Positions 29,300-41,716 of a stretch of DNA of 63,915 nucleotides are shown here, in pieces. Source of the stretch: Planctomycetota bacterium. Its GTDB lineage: Bacteria > Planctomycetota > J058. The DNA lies in contig JAHBXY010000036.1 in NCBI GenBank assembly GCA_019636275.1, positions 1 through 63,915 on the forward strand, written 5' to 3'. The translations under genes were made by a program, and so were the position numbers. The notes below the pieces were generated by a model that saw nothing but the letters and a program-made list of their open reading frames with translations, did not search any database and was not told the DNA's origin. Each line of letters opens with the position of its first letter. The stretch's first letter is position 1.

Positions 29300-32200
29300 T
29301 CAGGGGCGGGCCGAGGCCCCGCGCGAGCGGTCGAGCACATCCACCGCGCGCGCGAGCTCCTCGAGCCCCACGGCCGGCGAGGTCCTGAGGGCCCGGGCGA
29401 TGGCCTCGGGTCGCGTCCGCAGCGCCACGGCCAGGTCCTCGCCGCGCCGCAGGGGGCTCGCCGGGAGCCAGGCGAGGCGCGCGGCGGCCGCGTCCACCTC
29501 CCCCGCGCGGGCCTCGAGCAGGGCCAGCCGCAGCTCCCAGCCGGCCCAGGTCGGCTCGCGGACGAGCAGCGCCGCGATGCCCGCCCGGAGGACCCGCGCG
29601 TGGGCCGGGACGTCGCGGCCGCAGGTCCAGGCCACGACCACGGCCTCGACGATCCCCGGCGCGTTGAACGGGCCCCTCACGGCCGTCGCGTCGGCGATGA
29701 ACGCGAGCGCGAGCGCCAGGGCCTCGTCAGGCCGACCGAGCCCGAGGAGGGTCTCCGCGCGGCGCGCATCGAGCTCGAGGATGCCGGCGGCCGCGGTCTC
29801 CGGCGCCTGGAAGTCGTCGAGGGCGAGGGCGAGCTGGCCGAGGTGCTGTCGGGCGCGGCCGCGGATGAAGCGCACACGACCTCGCTCCAGGGCGCGCAGC
29901 CCGGTCGGCACGAGGTCGCACGCCGCGAGGGCCTCCTCGGCCCGACCGGCCTCGAGGAGCGTCTCGACGTGCAGGACGACGACGGCATCCCGCTGCTCCG
30001 GCGGGACGCCCAGCGCGAGCAGGCGCTCGATGGCAGGGAGGTACGCGGCGCGCGCCTCGCCGCGGACGCCCGTCGCGGAGCCCACCGCGGGCAGGAGCAG
30101 CGTGGCGTCGGGCGGCACGATCGCGGCGACGGCGAGGAAGAGCTTGCCCGGGACCTCGCGGTCGTACCGGGTCAACTCGCGGCGCAGCACGTCGGCCAGC
30201 TCGGGCGAGAAGGGGGCCGAGGGAGGCCGCAGCCTGGCGGCCAGGCGCAAGGCCCCGGCCACCTGCTCCGCTTGCTCCCTCGGCGGCGGCACGCCGGACC
30301 AGCGGCCGAGCGTCGCGCAGGCGAGCTCGTCGGCCCGCGCGGCGAGCCCGGCCGCCTCGGGCGAGCCGGGGGGAACCGCGACCGCGCCGAGCGCCTCCAG
30401 CGCGCCGACCGCGTCGCCGGCGTCGAGCGCGCGACGGGCGACGAGCACGGCCGTCCGCGCCACGAGCTCGGGCCTCGCTCCGGGGAGGCGCCCCAGCGCC
30501 ACCTTCGCGTCGTCGAGGCGGCCCAGCGCGAGCAAGGCCGACGCGCGCGCCGCCTCGCCGTCGACGCCCGCGGCGGCCGCTCGCTCGGCCGCCCGCGAGG
30601 TCGGGAGAGGACCCTCGCCCGCGGCGCGCGTCCGAGGTCGCCGCGCGCGCGCCTGCGCGCGCCACGCCGCGCAGCTCCGGGAAGCGGAGGCCCGCGAGGA
30701 TCGCGGCCGTCAGGTCGACCACGGCCGCCGCGGCATCGCCGTCCGCGCGCCGCGCCTGCCGGCCGCCGCGCAGCGCCGGCCAGGGGGCCCGGCGCGCCGG
30801 CCCCGCGAGCGCCACCGCCGCCGCGCTCGTGGCCGCCTCGTCGCCCCGGCCAGCGCGGCCAGGCCACGCAGCGCCGCGGCCTCGTCGGCCGCGGGCGCCC
30901 CGGTGCTCCCGGGCGGCGAGCGCGTCCAGCGCCTCGAGGTCCAGCGCCGCGAGCGCGCCGCCGCGGGCCACGAGGTCGGCCACCGTCGCGCGCGCGCCGG
31001 GTGACCTCGCGGTCGGAGCGCGCAGGGCGACGGCAGACGCCGCCAGCGACACCAGCAGGCCGGCGCCGGCGAGCGTGACGAAGAGCGCCCGGCGGCCCAG
31101 CGCGCGACGACGCGCGCGCGGGGTGGTCACCGCGCCCCCGCGGAGGAACGTCTCCAGCGCCGCGGCCAGCGCCTCGGCGGAGGCGAAGCGGTCGTCCGGG
31201 GCGATGGCGAGGCACGCGAGCGTGATCCGGTCCAGGCTCGGCGGCACGGCGGGCGCGAGGGTGGACGGCGCCGGCGGCGGGGCGGCGAGGCGCCGGGCGA
31301 CGAGCGCCTGCAGCGACGCCGCATCGCCCTGCGGCGGGGCGCCCGTCAGCAGCGAGTACAGGGTCGCGCCCAGCCCGTAGACGTCCGCCCGCTCGTCCAC
31401 GCCCTTCCCGGCGAACTGCTCGGGCGCCATGAAGCAGGCCGTCCCCAGGGCCTGGTTCGTGCGCGTGAGCCGCTCGCCCTCGTCGAGCAGCCTCGCCAGC
31501 CCGAAGTCGGTGAGCCGCGGCCTGCCCGCGCCGTCGACGAGGACGTTCGCGGGCTTGACGTCCCGGTGGATGATGCGGGCGGCGTGGAGGGCCGCGAGCG
31601 CGCGGGCGATGGGCGCGACGAGCCGCGCGGCCTCCTGCGGCGGGAGCGGGCCGCGGACGAGCCGCTCCTCGAGGCTCTCGCCGTCGACCAGGTCCATGAC
31701 GAGGTACGGCCGCCCGCCCTCGACGCCCGCCTCGTGGATGGCGACGAGGTGCTCGTGCCGGATCGCGGCGGCGGCCGCCGCCTCGCGGTCGAACCGCGCG
31801 CGGTGCGTCGGGGACGCGAGCCGGCGCTCGTCCATGAGCTTGAGCGCGACCTCGCGCCCGAGCGCCGGGTCGAGCGCCCTGAACACGGCCCCCATGCCGC
31901 CGCGGCCCAGCGGGCCCAGCAGCGCGTAGCGGCCGATCGACGAGGTCGGCGCCGCCGGGCCAGCCACCGCCGTGGAGGCGCCGGCGTCCGTCGACGCCCA
32001 CGAAGACGTGGCCGCGAGGGCCCGCAGCGGCGGCGCTCCGGCGGGCCCGTCATCGAGGCACGGGCGCCCCAGGCACGGGGTGATCAGGGCCGCGAGCGCG
32101 GCGCCATCGCGCGGCCGGAGGTCGGGGTCGAGCGACAGCGCCGCGCGGCACGCGCCGTCGAGCTCGCCGCAGAGCGTCGGCCGCGTCGCGCGCGGCGAGG

Positions 32201-32876
32201 GCGCGCCCGCGCCGCCCGCATGGACGAGCTCGTAGAAGGACATGCCCTCGAACGGGTGCCGCCCCGTCAGGGCGAGGAACAGGAGCACGCCGAGCGACCA
32301 CACGTCGCAGCGCGGGCTGGTCGCGTCGCGCCCGCCGAGCCCCAGCTCCGGCGCGAGGAAGCCCGGGGTGCCGACCACCACCCCCGAGGCCGTCAGCGGG
32401 TCCAGGCCCACCATGGCCGCCAGGCCGAAGTCGGCGATCCAGACGCCGCCCGCCGCGTCGACCAGCACGTTGGCGGGCGTGACGTCGCGGTGGACGACCC
32501 CGCGCGCGTGCGCCGCCCCCAGCGTCGTCGCCGCATCGCGGACGAGCCGCGCGCGCTCGCGCATCGTGGCCGCGGCCATCGCGAGGTCGAGCGTGCGCGC
32601 CCCGTCGACCAGCTCGTACGCCAGCCAGGGCCGCCCGACGTGCTCGCCGGCGTCGAGCAGCCGCACGACCCCCGGGACGTCGAGCGCGCGCACGACCGCG
32701 CCCTCCCGGAGGAACCGCGCGGCGCGCGGGGCGTCGAGCGGGACGCCCGGGAGCGGGCGCTTGAGCGCGACCTGCCGGCCAGCGGGGTCGCGGGCCCGGA
32801 AGACCTCTGCCCACCCGCCTCGGCCCAGGGGGGCGAGCAGCGTGTACGGCCCGACCTGCCCCGGCGGCTCCCCCAC
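29300..32876 (-). pseudogene. dual-domain Ser/Thr kinase with TPR-like tail, frameshifted
   Basis: From GTG 32876 one frame encodes two kinase domains in tandem. Domain 1: LGRGGWAEVFRA, VALKRPLP, HRDVTPANVLV, DFGLAA, GFLAPE. Domain 2: LGRGGMGAVFRA, VALKLM, HRDVKPANVLV, DFGLARLL, CFMAPEQ. A membrane helix follows (ALFVTLAGAGLLVSLAASAV). Between about 30540 and 30900 the frame shifts several times; in-frame TPR-like pieces such as AAAAVVDLTAAILAGLRFPE alternate with nonsense. A clean frame then runs to 29300 (ALGRLDDAKVALGRLPGA and further helical repeats). Domain 1 has HRDVTP, domain 2 canonical HRDVKP. The multiple shifts argue for decay or for poor sequence quality in this stretch. Confidence 0.75.
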
Positions 32877-33092
32877 GGCGCCCAGGATAGTCGCCGGGCG
32901 CCTCGTCGCGCACGGGGTCCCACGTCGCGCCCGCGCACCACCGCGCGCCCGACGGCGGGGTGCGTCGCAGCCGCGCGTCGGGTGGTGCGATCGCGCGACA
33001 CGCGCGACGCGCGCGGGCGTTGCGCGTCGCGAAACCACGTCCGCACGGGCTCGCGCGCGCGAGGGCTAACGACACGCAGAGGAGGAGAGGCC

Positions 33093-34057
33093 ATGCGTCG
33101 TCCCAGCACCCTGGTGATCACCGGTGTCCTGCTCGCGCTCGCCGCGTCCGCGACGTCGTGGGAGGCGCGCGGCGCGACGCCGCGCGCCCCCACGCCCCAC
33201 GAGGTCACGGCCACGCTGCTCAACGTGCGCGCCGGCCCCGGGACCCAGCACGCCGTCCTGGGCCAGGTGGCGCAGGGCCAGGTCTACCCCGTCGTCGAGA
33301 CCCGCGGCGACTGGGCCCGGATCCAGCTCGGCGGCGCGCCCGGCCGGTCGACCTGGTGCTCGCTCGGCTACCTGCGCAGGACGACCGCGCTCATCCGCTG
33401 GGTGATCGGTGACGAGCTCACGGCGCGCACGGGCCCGGCGACGCGCTTCCGCGCCCTCGGCCGCCTCCCGCGAGGCGCCCCCCTGGCCGTCGTCGAGGTG
33501 ACGCACGACCCCGCCGGCGAGGGCTGGGCGCGCGTGTTCTACGAGGGCACGACCGCCTGGGTCCACGCGCGGTGGCTCGGCACCGCGCTGCCCGCCACCG
33601 CGCCGCCCGCGGCGGCCCCGACGCGGCCCCGCTCGCGCGCGGGGTTCATCCAGCTCGCCGCCTCCGGCCCCGGCTTCGAGTCCTACACGGGTGCCTCGCG
33701 CCGCTGGGGGCACCCGACGCTGATCTACGGGATCGAGCGCGCCGGGCGGCGCTGGGCGCCGCTGCGCCGGGACCGCATCGGCGTGGGAGACATCAGCCTG
33801 GAGAACGGCGGCTCCTTCCCGCCGCACGCGGGGCACCGCCACGGGCGCGAGTCGACGTGGCCCCCGTGCGCGCCGACGGCCGCGAGGCGCCCGTGTCGGT
33901 CGGCGACCCGCAGTACAGCCGCGCCTGGACGCGCCGGGCGATCGAGCTCCTGCGCGCCGAGGTCCCGACGGACGTCGTCCTGTTCAACGACACCGCGATC
34001 CCGGGGGTCGTGTGGTACCCCGGGCACGCCGACCACTTCCACCTGCGGATGCGGTGA
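33093..34057 (+). pseudogene. SH3b-SH3b-M74 murein endopeptidase (MepA-like), one-base frameshift
   Basis: From ATG 33093 (GAGGAGGAGAGG upstream) there is a signal peptide (STLVITGVLLALAASATSW) and two bacterial SH3-like repeats (LLNVRAGPGTQHAVLGQV; ELTARTGPATRFRALGRL). An M74 penicillin-insensitive murein endopeptidase domain follows (GVGDISLENGGSFPPHAGHR). At 33850/33851 one base, apparently a C, is missing: the expected GRDVDVAPV becomes GREST. The correct frame resumes and ends at 34057 with VVLFNDTAIPGVVWYPGH and DHFHLRMR, which carry the remaining zinc ligands. Intact, it would cut peptidoglycan in the periplasm. A sequencing error is possible because both halves are otherwise well conserved. 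Confidence 0.8.
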
Positions 34058-34143
34058 CCGTCGCGCGCCAGCTCACCCCACTCTCGCCCGCGCCCGGCCG
34101 CCGGGTCATGCTGCAGCCGCCGTGAAGAGCATCGGCGCCTACG

Positions 34144-34524
34144 TCATCGAGGCAGCGCGTGGGCGGCCGCGACCGCCCGGGCCAGCGTGCGCACGAGGCG
34201 CGCCGCCGCGTCCGGCTCGAGCGGGCCTCGCCGGAGGCTCGCCTCGAGCGTCTCCCCGTCGACGTAGTCCAGGACCACGAACGGGCGCCCGCCGACCTCC
34301 CCCGCCTCCCGCAGGCCGATCACGTTCGGGTGCTGGATGCGGCGCAGGACCTCCGCCTCGCGCTCGAAGCGGGCGCGCCGCGGCGCGCCCGGGTCGGCGG
34401 CCTCGATCAGCAGCTTGATCGCCACCGGCGCGCCCGTGGCCGGGTCGCGCCCGCGGAGCACCTGGCCCGCCCCCCCCCGGGCGAGGGGTCCATCGACCTC
34501 GAACCGTCCCACCCGCCCCAGCAT
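34144..34524 (-). pseudogene. Ser/Thr kinase fragment, N-lobe only
   Basis: Starts at ATG 34524 (MLGRVGRFEVDGPL) and reads a kinase N-lobe: LARGGAGQVLRG, VAIKLL, the helix-C glutamate in FEREAEVLRRIQHPN, and FVVLDYVDGETLEASLRRG. It ends after VRTLARAVAAAHA, just before the HRD catalytic loop, with three unrelated codons and a stop at 34144. Everything needed for phosphotransfer is missing. The 3' part appears deleted, so this is a truncated gene, though an adaptor-like product cannot be excluded. Confidence 0.75.
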
Positions 34525-34637
34525 CGGCCTCAGTCTCGGCGAGGCACGTCCGTCGCCGCAACCGGGACCTGACCGCGCGTGCCGTCGCCGCCGGGGCTTC
34601 GGGCGCGGCGTCGACGCTCGACCACCGCGCTTCAAAC

Positions 34638-34657
34638 AGCTATACAGAGGCTATACG
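34638..34657. promoter_or_regulatory. direct repeat GCTATAC between kinase fragment and FAS1 gene
   Basis: GCTATAC occurs at 34639-34645 and 34650-34656, 11 bp apart (one helical turn), in the divergent region between the kinase fragment (start 34524) and the FAS1 gene (start 34719). The 9-mer AGCTATACA (34638-34646) also occurs at 29194-29202 at the 5' end of the frameshifted TPR kinase. A/T-rich sites like this are rare here, so it may be an operator or promoter element. Confidence 0.35.
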
Positions 34658-34718
34658 TAAATGGGACGCCATGTCGCGAGCGACGGCGCTCGCATTCACC
34701 ATCAGGAAGGACGCCCTC

Positions 34719-36134
34719 GTGAACGTTCGGACCCTCTCCCGCGCCGCGGCCGCCGTGGCCGTGCTCTCGACCCTGGCGGCGCCCGTGGCGCGCGCCGAGG
34801 ACGCGCCATCGATCGTCGAGCTGGCCAGGGCCGACGGACGCTTCAAGACCCTCCTCGCGGCGGCCCAGGCCGCCGGTCTCGCGGCGACGCTGGACCGCGA
34901 GGGCCCCTTCACCGTGTTCGCCCCGACCGACGAGGCGTTCGCCGCCCTCCCGGCGGGGACCGTCGAGGCGCTCCTCGCCGAGCCGGCGAAGCTGCGCCAC
35001 GTGCTGCTGCACCACGTGGCCCGCGGCGCGCGGGTGGCCGCCGAGGTCACCCAGTTCGACGCCGTGCGCACGCTCGCCGACACGACCCTGACGATCTCCG
35101 CCCGCGGCGGCGCGGTGCGGATCGGCGAGGCGCGCGTCATGATCCCGGACCTCCGGGCGCGCAACGGCGTCATCCACGTGATCGACCGCGTCCTCCTGCC
35201 CCCCGCCGCCGCGCAGGCCGAGCCGCGCCGCGAGGCGCCGGACCTCGTGCAGCTGGCCCGATCGGCCGGGACGTTCGGGACGCTCCTGGCCGCGGCCGAG
35301 CGCGCCGGGCTGCGCGAGACCCTCACGGGCCCCGGCCCCCTGACGGTGTTCGCCCCGAGCGACGCGGCGTTCGCGGTCCTGCCCGGGGGCGCCCTCGAGG
35401 CGCTGCTCGGCGACCCGGAGCGGCTGCGCCGGCTGCTCCTGCACCACGTCGTCCCGGGGGCGCTGAAGGCGGGTCAGGTCGCGGGCGCCCGCTCGCTGAC
35501 GACCGCCGCCGGGACGGCGCTCGCGGTCGACGCCCGCGAGGGAGTGTCCGTCGGCGGCGCGCGGGTGCTCACCGCCGACCTCGAGGCGCGCAACGGGGTC
35601 ATCCACGTCATCGACCGCGTCCTGCTGCCGCCGCCGGCCCCCGCGGCCGGGGCGCGCGACACGCGCACGTCGGCCCGCTTCCCGCGGCTCGAGGCGACGA
35701 ACCTCGAGGGTCGGCCCTTCGAGCTCCCGGGCGGCCTCGACGGCGAGCTGAACCTGTGCCTGATCGCCTTCCGCCAGTGGCAGCAGCGGGAGGTGGACAC
35801 CTGGCTGAAGGCGCTGGAGGGCTCTCGGGCCAGCGCGGTGCCCGGGTTCGCCTGGTGGGAGCTGCCCACGGGACCGCGCATGGGGGAGGCGAGGGAGCGC
35901 CTCGTCGACGCCGGCATGCGGGCCGGCATCCCCGAGCGCGCGGCGCGCGCCCGGACGATCACCCTCTGGACCGACAAGCCGGCCTTCATGCGCGCGCTGG
36001 AGCTCCCCGGCGACCGGACGATCCAGGTCGTCCTGATCGACCGCGAGGGTCGGGTCCTCTGGCGCACCGAGGGCGTGTTCACGCCCGAGAAGGGCGCCGC
36101 GCTGGAGCAGGCCCTCGGTCTGCCGGGCGCCTGA
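34719..36134 (+). CDS. secreted FAS1-FAS1-ATP10-like protein
   Basis: 471 residues from GTG 34719 (AGGAAGGA at 34704-34711); an upstream ATG at 34671 would destroy the signal peptide (LSRAAAAVAVLSTLAAPVARA). Two fasciclin/FAS1 domains follow: ~30-165 (GPFTVFAPTDEAFAALPAG, LLHHV, NGVIHVIDRVLLPP) and ~172-305 (GPLTVFAPSDAAFAVLPGG, again NGVIHVIDRVLLPP). The last ~150 residues match the thioredoxin-fold ATP10-like family: FPRLEATNLEGRPFELPG, LIAFRQWQQREVDTWL, RAGIPERAARARTITLWTD, VVLIDREGRVLWRTEG. FAS1 domains mediate adhesion; bacterial ATP10-like proteins have no settled role. The final ~48 residues are copied in the chimeric pseudogene at 41486-41628. Confidence 0.85.
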   Translation: MNVRTLSRAAAAVAVLSTLAAPVARAEDAPSIVELARADGRFKTLLAAAQAAGLAATLDREGPFTVFAPTDEAFAALPAGTVEALLAEPAKLRHVLLHHVARGARVAAEVTQFDAVRTLADTTLTISARGGAVRIGEARVMIPDLRARNGVIHVIDRVLLPPAAAQAEPRREAPDLVQLARSAGTFGTLLAAAERAGLRETLTGPGPLTVFAPSDAAFAVLPGGALEALLGDPERLRRLLLHHVVPGALKAGQVAGARSLTTAAGTALAVDAREGVSVGGARVLTADLEARNGVIHVIDRVLLPPPAPAAGARDTRTSARFPRLEATNLEGRPFELPGGLDGELNLCLIAFRQWQQREVDTWLKALEGSRASAVPGFAWWELPTGPRMGEARERLVDAGMRAGIPERAARARTITLWTDKPAFMRALELPGDRTIQVVLIDREGRVLWRTEGVFTPEKGAALEQALGLPGA

Positions 36135-36199
36135 ACCCGGGGCGCCCGCGGCAGGCGCGACGCGAAGGGGTGATGGCGTGAGGACCGGGCCGAGCCGCG

Positions 36200-37228
36200 T
36201 CAGCCGACGACGCGCCGCGCGTGCGCCAGCCCCTCGACCAGCGCGAGCGTCGTCGGGCGGACGTCGGGGCTGGCGGCGAGCGCGCGCCCGAGGAGCGCCT
36301 CGACCGTGGCGGCCGCGTCGCGCGCGAGGCCCGGGAGCGCGCCCAAGACGAAGCCGCGGCGCTGGGCGGTGAACAGGTCGCCGACGGTCCGAGCGGCCGA
36401 GAAGGGCGGCGCGCCGGTGAGCAGGAAGCAGCCGAGCGCGCCGACGGCGTACACGTCGGCGGAGGGGGCCGCGCGCGCCGCCATGACCAGCTGCTCGGGC
36501 GCGGCGAAGCGCAGCGTCCCCAGGCCGGCGTTGCTACGCGTGAGCCCGTCCGCCTCGAGCAGGTCCTTGGCCAGCCCGAAGTCGACCACGCGCGGCGCGC
36601 CGTCGGCCCCCAGGAGCACGTTGGCGGGATGGAGGTCGCGGTGGACGACCCCGGCGGCGTGCGCGTGGGCGAGCGCGCGCGCGACCGCCTCGAGGAGCGC
36701 CAGGGCGCGGGGGGGCGGGCAGCCGCCCAGCGCCTCGAGCGAGCCGCCGGTCAGGCGCTCGGTCGCCAGGAACGGCGCCCCCTCCAGCTCGCCGGCCTCG
36801 ACGAGCCGGGCGATGCCGGGGTGCTCGAGGCGGGCGAGGAGCCGGGCCTCGCGGCGGAACCGCTCCAGCGGCCGCGGGGCCAGCCCGCCGGGGGGCGCCC
36901 GGAGGACCTTGAGCGCGCACGCGCTCCCGCTCGGGCGGTGGCGCGCTGCGAACACGACGCCGTGGCGTCCGCGGCCGAGCTCCAGCCCCACCTCGAAGGG
37001 CCCCCAGCCGATCGCCGGGGGCGGCGTCCGGGCCAGGACCTCGCGGGCGTCGCGGACGTCGTCCTCCGTCACGACGCCCCGCTCGACGAGGACGTCGAGC
37101 GGCGAGCACGCCCCCGCGCGGGCCTCCTCGAGCGCCGCCTGGAGGGCCTGCTCCGGGCCCGGCCGCCGCGCGGACAGCGCCGCGCACACCGCCTCCTCGC
37201 GCTCTCTCTGGAACCGGGGGATCACCAT
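36200..37228 (-). CDS. Ser/Thr protein kinase with HRDLHP catalytic loop
   Basis: 342 residues from ATG 37228. An N-terminal ~75-residue helical part ([38 protein letters not shown]) resembles half of the GspE-N-like module seen in other proteins here. The kinase domain follows: [58 protein letters not shown]. The catalytic-loop lysine, which contacts ATP gamma-phosphate, is His, so activity may be altered. No membrane helix; the C-terminus ends soon after the kinase fold. Divergent from the GGDEF-sigma54 activator with only 30 bp between starts, making that activator a candidate partner or substrate. Confidence 0.88.
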   Translation of the reverse strand: MVIPRFQREREEAVCAALSARRPGPEQALQAALEEARAGACSPLDVLVERGVVTEDDVRDAREVLARTPPPAIGWGPFEVGLELGRGRHGVVFAARHRPSGSACALKVLRAPPGGLAPRPLERFRREARLLARLEHPGIARLVEAGELEGAPFLATERLTGGSLEALGGCPPPRALALLEAVARALAHAHAAGVVHRDLHPANVLLGADGAPRVVDFGLAKDLLEADGLTRSNAGLGTLRFAAPEQLVMAARAAPSADVYAVGALGCFLLTGAPPFSAARTVGDLFTAQRRGFVLGALPGLARDAAATVEALLGRALAASPDVRPTTLALVEGLAHARRVVG

Positions 37229-37258
37229 CTGGCCGGGCGTATGGTAAGCGCTACGCGC

Positions 37259-39808
<2,550 letters not shown>

Positions 39809-39986
39809 CGGCCGCTCACCGCTTGATCTGCGAGCGAAGCGAGCAGATCGACGGTGGCGCGCATCCCCGAGCGGAGGCCGCGAAGCGGCCGGAGCGAGGG
39901 CGACAGGTGCGTCACTGCGGATCGGAGCATCGGGCCGTGCGCCGGGACGTGGCCATGAGAAGAGCGACGGCCGCTGTGACGGCCGC
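39809..39986 (+). repeat. dispersed repeat R1, copy 2 (fills the gap between two convergent stop codons)
   Basis: 178 bp lying exactly between the TGA of the sigma54 activator (39806-39808) and the TGA (TCA at 39987-39989) of the convergent C39-like gene. Internal hairpin GGCCGC-GAA-GCGGCC at 39876-39890. The sequence TGACGGCCGCTCACCGC occurs at both ends. Confidence 0.85.
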
Positions 39987-40967
39987 TCACCGCGTGTAGC
40001 GGATCATCCACACGTGGCCGTCGCCCTCCGGCGCGAAGAAGCGCAGGAACTCCGCTCGCGTCATGGAGAGCCGCAGCCCGCCGTCCGGGTCGTTCAGGTC
40101 GATCCGGGTCACACGCCCCTCCGCGTCGACCTCGTGGCCGACGGCGACGAGCCAGTGACCCGCGGGGTAGCTGCGCTGCTTGCGGCCGCCGCCCTCGAGG
40201 GTGGCCGAGAACGGCCCCTCACCGGCGACCATGACCGGGCGGCCGGCGCCCAGGGACGCGGCCACGTCTGCGAGCCGACCGCGGCTCGTGAACGCGGCCC
40301 CGGTGAGCCCCAGCTCGGCGGCGCGAGCCGCCAGCCGGGCCGGGTCGCTCCCTGAGCCCGGTGTGTACGGCGCGGCCCCGCCCAGCGCGACCGCATCGGC
40401 GCCAGGGTCGGTGAGGCCCTCGAGGCGCAGGACCATGCGCAGCGATGTGGGGCCGCAGTAGCCCCACGGGTAGCGACCGGCCGCGTACTGGTCCAGGCGC
40501 GGCGTCGCGCGTGGCCGCGCGCGTACCTGTGCGCGCGCGTGCTCGGCCCACGTCGCGTCCTCCTCGTGCGGCGACTGCCGCGCCAGGTCGGGCACCGCCC
40601 TGAGGTGATACAGGGCCGCCGCGCGGTCCTCGCGCGCGCCGCGCGGGTCCGCCCCCTGCCGGGCCTTCGCGCGCTCCAGGTAGGCGCGCGCCAGGAAGTA
40701 GCGGGCCTTCGCATCGCGCAGCCGCGTCCGGTGCACCGCGGCGCGCAGCGCCTCGACGGCCTCGTCGTGCGCGCCCGCGCGCGCACGGCCGATCGCGCTC
40801 GCGATCGTCGCGTCGACCCCGGGCCGCCCGGGCGACGCCGCATCGCGCCCCTCGAGCGCGGGCACGATCCCGCCGCGTCCGGCGCCGATGGCGCCCGGGT
40901 CGGGCTGGGCCGCCGCGGGCCAGGCGCTGAGGAGCACGAGCGTGAGCGAGCGCAGGGGAGAGGTCAT
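39987..40967 (-). CDS. secreted C39-like cysteine peptidase-family protein
   Basis: 326 residues with a signal peptide ([18 protein letters not shown]). Residues ~50-160 are Ala/Arg-rich helices with TPR-like pairs ([30 protein letters not shown]). The C-terminal half is a papain-like C39_2 domain: [17 protein letters not shown] with the nucleophile cysteine, [17 protein letters not shown] with the histidine, and DLNDPDGG with the third residue. C39-family domains cleave double-glycine leaders or act as inactive binding domains; free-standing secreted versions are common and mostly uncharacterised. The catalytic trio is visible, so activity is plausible. Its stop codon abuts repeat R1 copy 2. 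Confidence 0.8.
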   Translation of the reverse strand: MTSPLRSLTLVLLSAWPAAAQPDPGAIGAGRGGIVPALEGRDAASPGRPGVDATIASAIGRARAGAHDEAVEALRAAVHRTRLRDAKARYFLARAYLERAKARQGADPRGAREDRAAALYHLRAVPDLARQSPHEEDATWAEHARAQVRARPRATPRLDQYAAGRYPWGYCGPTSLRMVLRLEGLTDPGADAVALGGAAPYTPGSGSDPARLAARAAELGLTGAAFTSRGRLADVAASLGAGRPVMVAGEGPFSATLEGGGRKQRSYPAGHWLVAVGHEVDAEGRVTRIDLNDPDGGLRLSMTRAEFLRFFAPEGDGHVWMIRYTR

Positions 40968-41379
40968 GTGGGTCCTCCGGGGACTCGGGCGTGCGCCGTG
41001 ACGACGACCTTCGCGATCGCCGACCGCAACGACCGGACCGCGCGCAACCCGTCCGAGCTCGACCGCTTGCGTCGCAGGTCGGGGACCGCGTCGCGGCCTC
41101 GCACCGGCCTGTCGCTTCCGCGCGTCAGCGGGCGGGGCCCTGCACCGGCTCAGGACCGGTCAGCGACGGCCGGACCTCGACGCGATGAAGGGGCAGGCGG
41201 GGCACGTCCACGGCATGCCCGAATCCTGGACCGCGCACCGCCGCCCGGGCTTCATGAGCTCGTCCCGCCCCTCTGCGGCGGGGAGAGGGCGCAAGACCAC
41301 CACCCGGTCGCATGACCGTCGAATCCGTCGTGCGGACTCCGCAGCCGGAAGACTCCTCCTGAACTTGGTGGCATGTCTC
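40968..41379. other. gene-poor interval
   Basis: About 410 bp without a convincing gene. On the minus strand a short reading at 41160-41213 starts MPWTCPACPF, like the first residues of a zinc-ribbon protein, but it ends after 17 codons and could be a remnant. Nothing else of note is seen before the chimeric pseudogene. Confidence 0.4.
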
Positions 41380-41628
41380 GTCCGCGCGAACGTCGGCCCG
41401 GTGCGCGCGGCCGTCGGCCTGCTCGAGCGCCATGTACGCCGGGGTGCCCAGGATCTCCCCGTGAGCGTCAGTCGCTCGCCCACGGGCGCGCTGGAGCTCC
41501 CCGGCGACCGGACGATCCAGGTCGTCTTGATCGACCGCGAGGGTCGGGTCCTCTGGCGCACCGACGGCGTGTTCACGCCCGAGAAGGGCGCCGCGCTGGA
41601 GCAGGCCCTCGGCCTGCCGGGCACTTGA
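41380..41628. pseudogene. chimeric pseudogene: kinase piece joined to FAS1-protein 3' end
   Basis: Bases 41380-41492 copy 28561-28674 of the TPR kinase gene (the activation-loop/APE region; on the minus strand it reads YMALEQADGRAHRADVRAD, with MAPEQ changed to MALEQ, and one base is deleted). Bases 41486-41628 copy 35992-36134, the last ~48 codons of the FAS1-ATP10-like gene, including its TGA. The join falls in a shared GCGCGCT. The two donors lie 13 kb and 5.5 kb away and are in opposite coding orientation, so no meaningful product can be made. Confidence 0.85.
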
Positions 41629-41716
41629 GCCGGGACTGGGCCCGCGCGCCTACCGGGCGTTGGGTCGGTGCAGCGACCCCGACCGCGATGGAGGCGGTGG
41701 CGCGTAGGATCGGGCC

